Below are positions 62,716-64,000 of a stretch of DNA of 64,000 nucleotides, piece after piece. Numbering within the stretch: the stretch's first letter is position 1; the number at the start of each line of letters is the position of its first letter. The position numbers were made by a program, and so were the translations under genes. The stretch is from Prorocentrum cordatum (lineage: Eukaryota; Sar; Dinophyceae; Prorocentrales; Prorocentraceae), in NCBI GenBank assembly GCA_963575745.1, contig CAUYUJ010012780.1, positions 540,002 to 604,001 of the forward strand, in the 5' to 3' direction. Under the pieces are notes generated by a model. The model worked only from the letters and a program-made list of their open reading frames with translations, had not been told where the DNA came from and did no database searches.

Positions 62716-62850
62716 GCGAAGACGACTTCGGATAACCGCTCATCGGAAATCTCTGCGAACCGCCAGTCTTGAGGACGCATCGGGCGCCGCAGCCACTGCA
62801 GGGCGTTGCGGAACGCTCTCAGAGCGGTGCGGAACGTCTCACCACTGGCT
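62716..62850. mobile_element. Family D palindromic element, copy 6
   Basis: GCGAAGACGACTTCGGATAA, CGGAAATCTCTGCGAACC, CGCATCGGGCGCCGCAGCC and GGCGTTGCGGAACGCTCTCA match the Family D order. The right terminus is diverged. Confidence 0.6.
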
Positions 62851-62868
62851 TGCCTGATCCCTCCACTT

Positions 62869-63054
62869 GGCGGCGAGCAAGGGGGGGAAGTGAGAATGAG
62901 AAGGTCTTCTCAGAAGGCTCAGAAGTCCCATGGCTGTCTGAGCAGTTGTCTGAGCCTTCAACAACTTCTGAGAAGGCGCGAGGTCTTCTGAGAAGTCCCG
63001 CCAACTTCTGAGAAGGCCTTCTGCTCGTCGTTTCCCCCCCCTCGCTCGCCGCCG
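62869..63054. mobile_element. Family C foldback element, copy 2
   Basis: 186 bp with ends GGCGGCGAGCAAGGGGGGGA / reverse complement CGGCGGCGAGCGAGGGGGGG, and several internal CTTCTCAGAAGG / CTTCTGAGAAG palindromes. Adjacent to a Family D copy, which shares CCTTCTCAGA. Confidence 0.66.
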
Positions 63055-63532
63055 ATCCACCTCCTCCCCTCCGTGTGCACTGGGCTCGAGCCCAAGATCA
63101 GCTGCGCAACATCGCAACGAAAACGGCGGCGGCGCGCGCCCTTGGCCCGCCCGCTCGCCCCAGGCTGTTCGGCAATCGTGAGGAGGTACCTCCCAAGGGT
63201 TTTCGTGGCACCAATCAATAGCTACTGAGCCCGAGTGGCGGGCTCTTGAGCGGGAGTCAACCACAATGTCGCCAAACCAGATCCGGCTGGATTAAGCCGA
63301 GCTTGGCCGGATTAGGCCGAAGGAAATGCGCCGATGATGAATTCGACCTTTTAGGATGTTCAACCAAATGGCGGCAGGTTCACGTCGCGGTGACGTCGGG
63401 ACTCCGTGCGGCGGAGGGCACATCAGGCTTTCTCGAGCGCACCCAGGCTCCTCAGCCCTAGAACTCGCGTTGCCCTCTTGTCCTCTGGCTCCTGCTCCTG
63501 CTGCCGACCACTACGCGGAATAGAGAAATACT
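63055..63532. other. Intergenic, no gene seen
   Basis: No supportable feature. Confidence 0.45.
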
Positions 63533-63592
63533 CGGTCCTCCTCCTCCTCCTCCTTTTCCTCCTCCTCCTCCTCCTTCTCCTCTTTCTACGAA
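63533..63592 (+). repeat. CCT microsatellite
   Basis: CCT repeat with T interruptions. Confidence 0.88.
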
Positions 63593-64000
63593 GTATTAGA
63601 TCGCTCCAGTGAGCGATCGTGGGCATCCTTCTTCGCAGGCTTCTGCAATTTCTTCGGCCGCCTATGGGCTGCCATGGCCCCTGGCGCGCCTGCAATGGAT
63701 CACTGAGCAGGTCAACGCAGGCTAGGCCTGTCCTCGCCTCCTACTCGTTCAACGTCGCTACTGCGGGCGAGAAGATCCGCTGGCCCCTGTGCGGGGCCAT
63801 CAGGCTGCGAGGCGTAGGTTTCCTGCTCCTCCACCCTCCTCCTCCACCCTCCTCGACCTCCCCCTCGATGCCCGGCAGGCGGGGTTCGTCAGGGCTGCGA
63901 TGTGTCAGAGAGTGCTCTCTCGCCCGAGATAGCTCCAAGAGGGCCTCCGAGGCCCTCTGAGGCACTCCCCGAGCTCGAGCTGGAGACCCTCTTCGGCGGA
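63593..64000. other. Right edge, no confident gene
   Basis: A 113-codon plus frame (63619-63960) contains a protein-like stretch (LASYSFNVATAGEKIRWPLC) but no motif. A longer gene crossing the right edge cannot be excluded. Confidence 0.35.

Overview
The window looks like dinoflagellate nuclear DNA. The key evidence is the dinoflagellate spliced-leader (SL) sequence, the 22-nt exon trans-spliced onto dinoflagellate mRNAs. It occurs as two perfect copies (5470-5491 minus, 19721-19742 plus) and one copy with a single mismatch (61565-61586 minus). Each copy sits at the 5' end of a retroposed sequence. The DNA is also GC-rich, gene-poor, and full of microsatellites, minisatellites and decayed retroelements. 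I see no conventional single-copy host gene that I can name.

Layout. 1-5491 (minus): a non-LTR retrotransposon (LINE-1 here), with ORF1 and an uninterrupted ORF2 that runs off the left edge. 5492-18475: simple repeats (including about 820 bp of CCT repeat at 8340-9163), short terminal-inverted-repeat (TIR) elements and minisatellites. 18573-19639: a 5'-truncated reverse-transcriptase (RT) relic. 19720-21308: a retroposed SL-mRNA copy with the SL, a short A tail and a 17-bp target-site duplication. 21309-25774: repeats. 25775-30176 (minus): a decayed polyprotein-like gene containing a C5 DNA-methyltransferase-like domain. 30369-33067 (plus): a decayed RT gene of another family, head-to-head with it. 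33068-44830: repeats, TIR elements and one possible exon. 44980-46815 (minus): a decayed ORF1-like gene. 50420-56470: a degenerate satellite of about 90-bp units, interrupted by a 4-kb decayed LINE (LINE-2, 52283-56282). 56543-61587 (minus): a full-length, apparently intact LINE (LINE-A) with SL, ORF1, ORF2 and an 18-bp target-site duplication. 61606-64000: repeats.

How the parts fit together. LINE-A encodes an ORF1 protein (coiled coil, basic region, likely RNA-binding C terminus). It also encodes an ORF2 protein with an intact APE-type endonuclease, RT and zinc knuckle. ORF1 and ORF2 share one reading frame and are separated by a single TAG. ORF2 has no ATG before its endonuclease active site, so stop-codon readthrough is a reasonable hypothesis. 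LINE-A and the SL-mRNA retrocopy both lie in CCT-rich tracts with the pyrimidine strand as the sense strand. This suggests that one CCT-targeting machinery mobilises itself and, in trans, host or other SL-capped RNAs. The tandem SL at the LINE-1 5' end suggests repeated cycles of trans-splicing and reinsertion. The methyltransferase-like relic fits the published finding that dinoflagellate retrotransposons captured cytosine methyltransferases.

Four families of short TIR or foldback elements recur: A (about 160 bp, 8-bp duplications), B (GACTGTA ends), C (GGCGGCGAGC ends) and D (about 160 bp with an internal palindrome). All domain assignments come from reading motifs by eye; no search was run.
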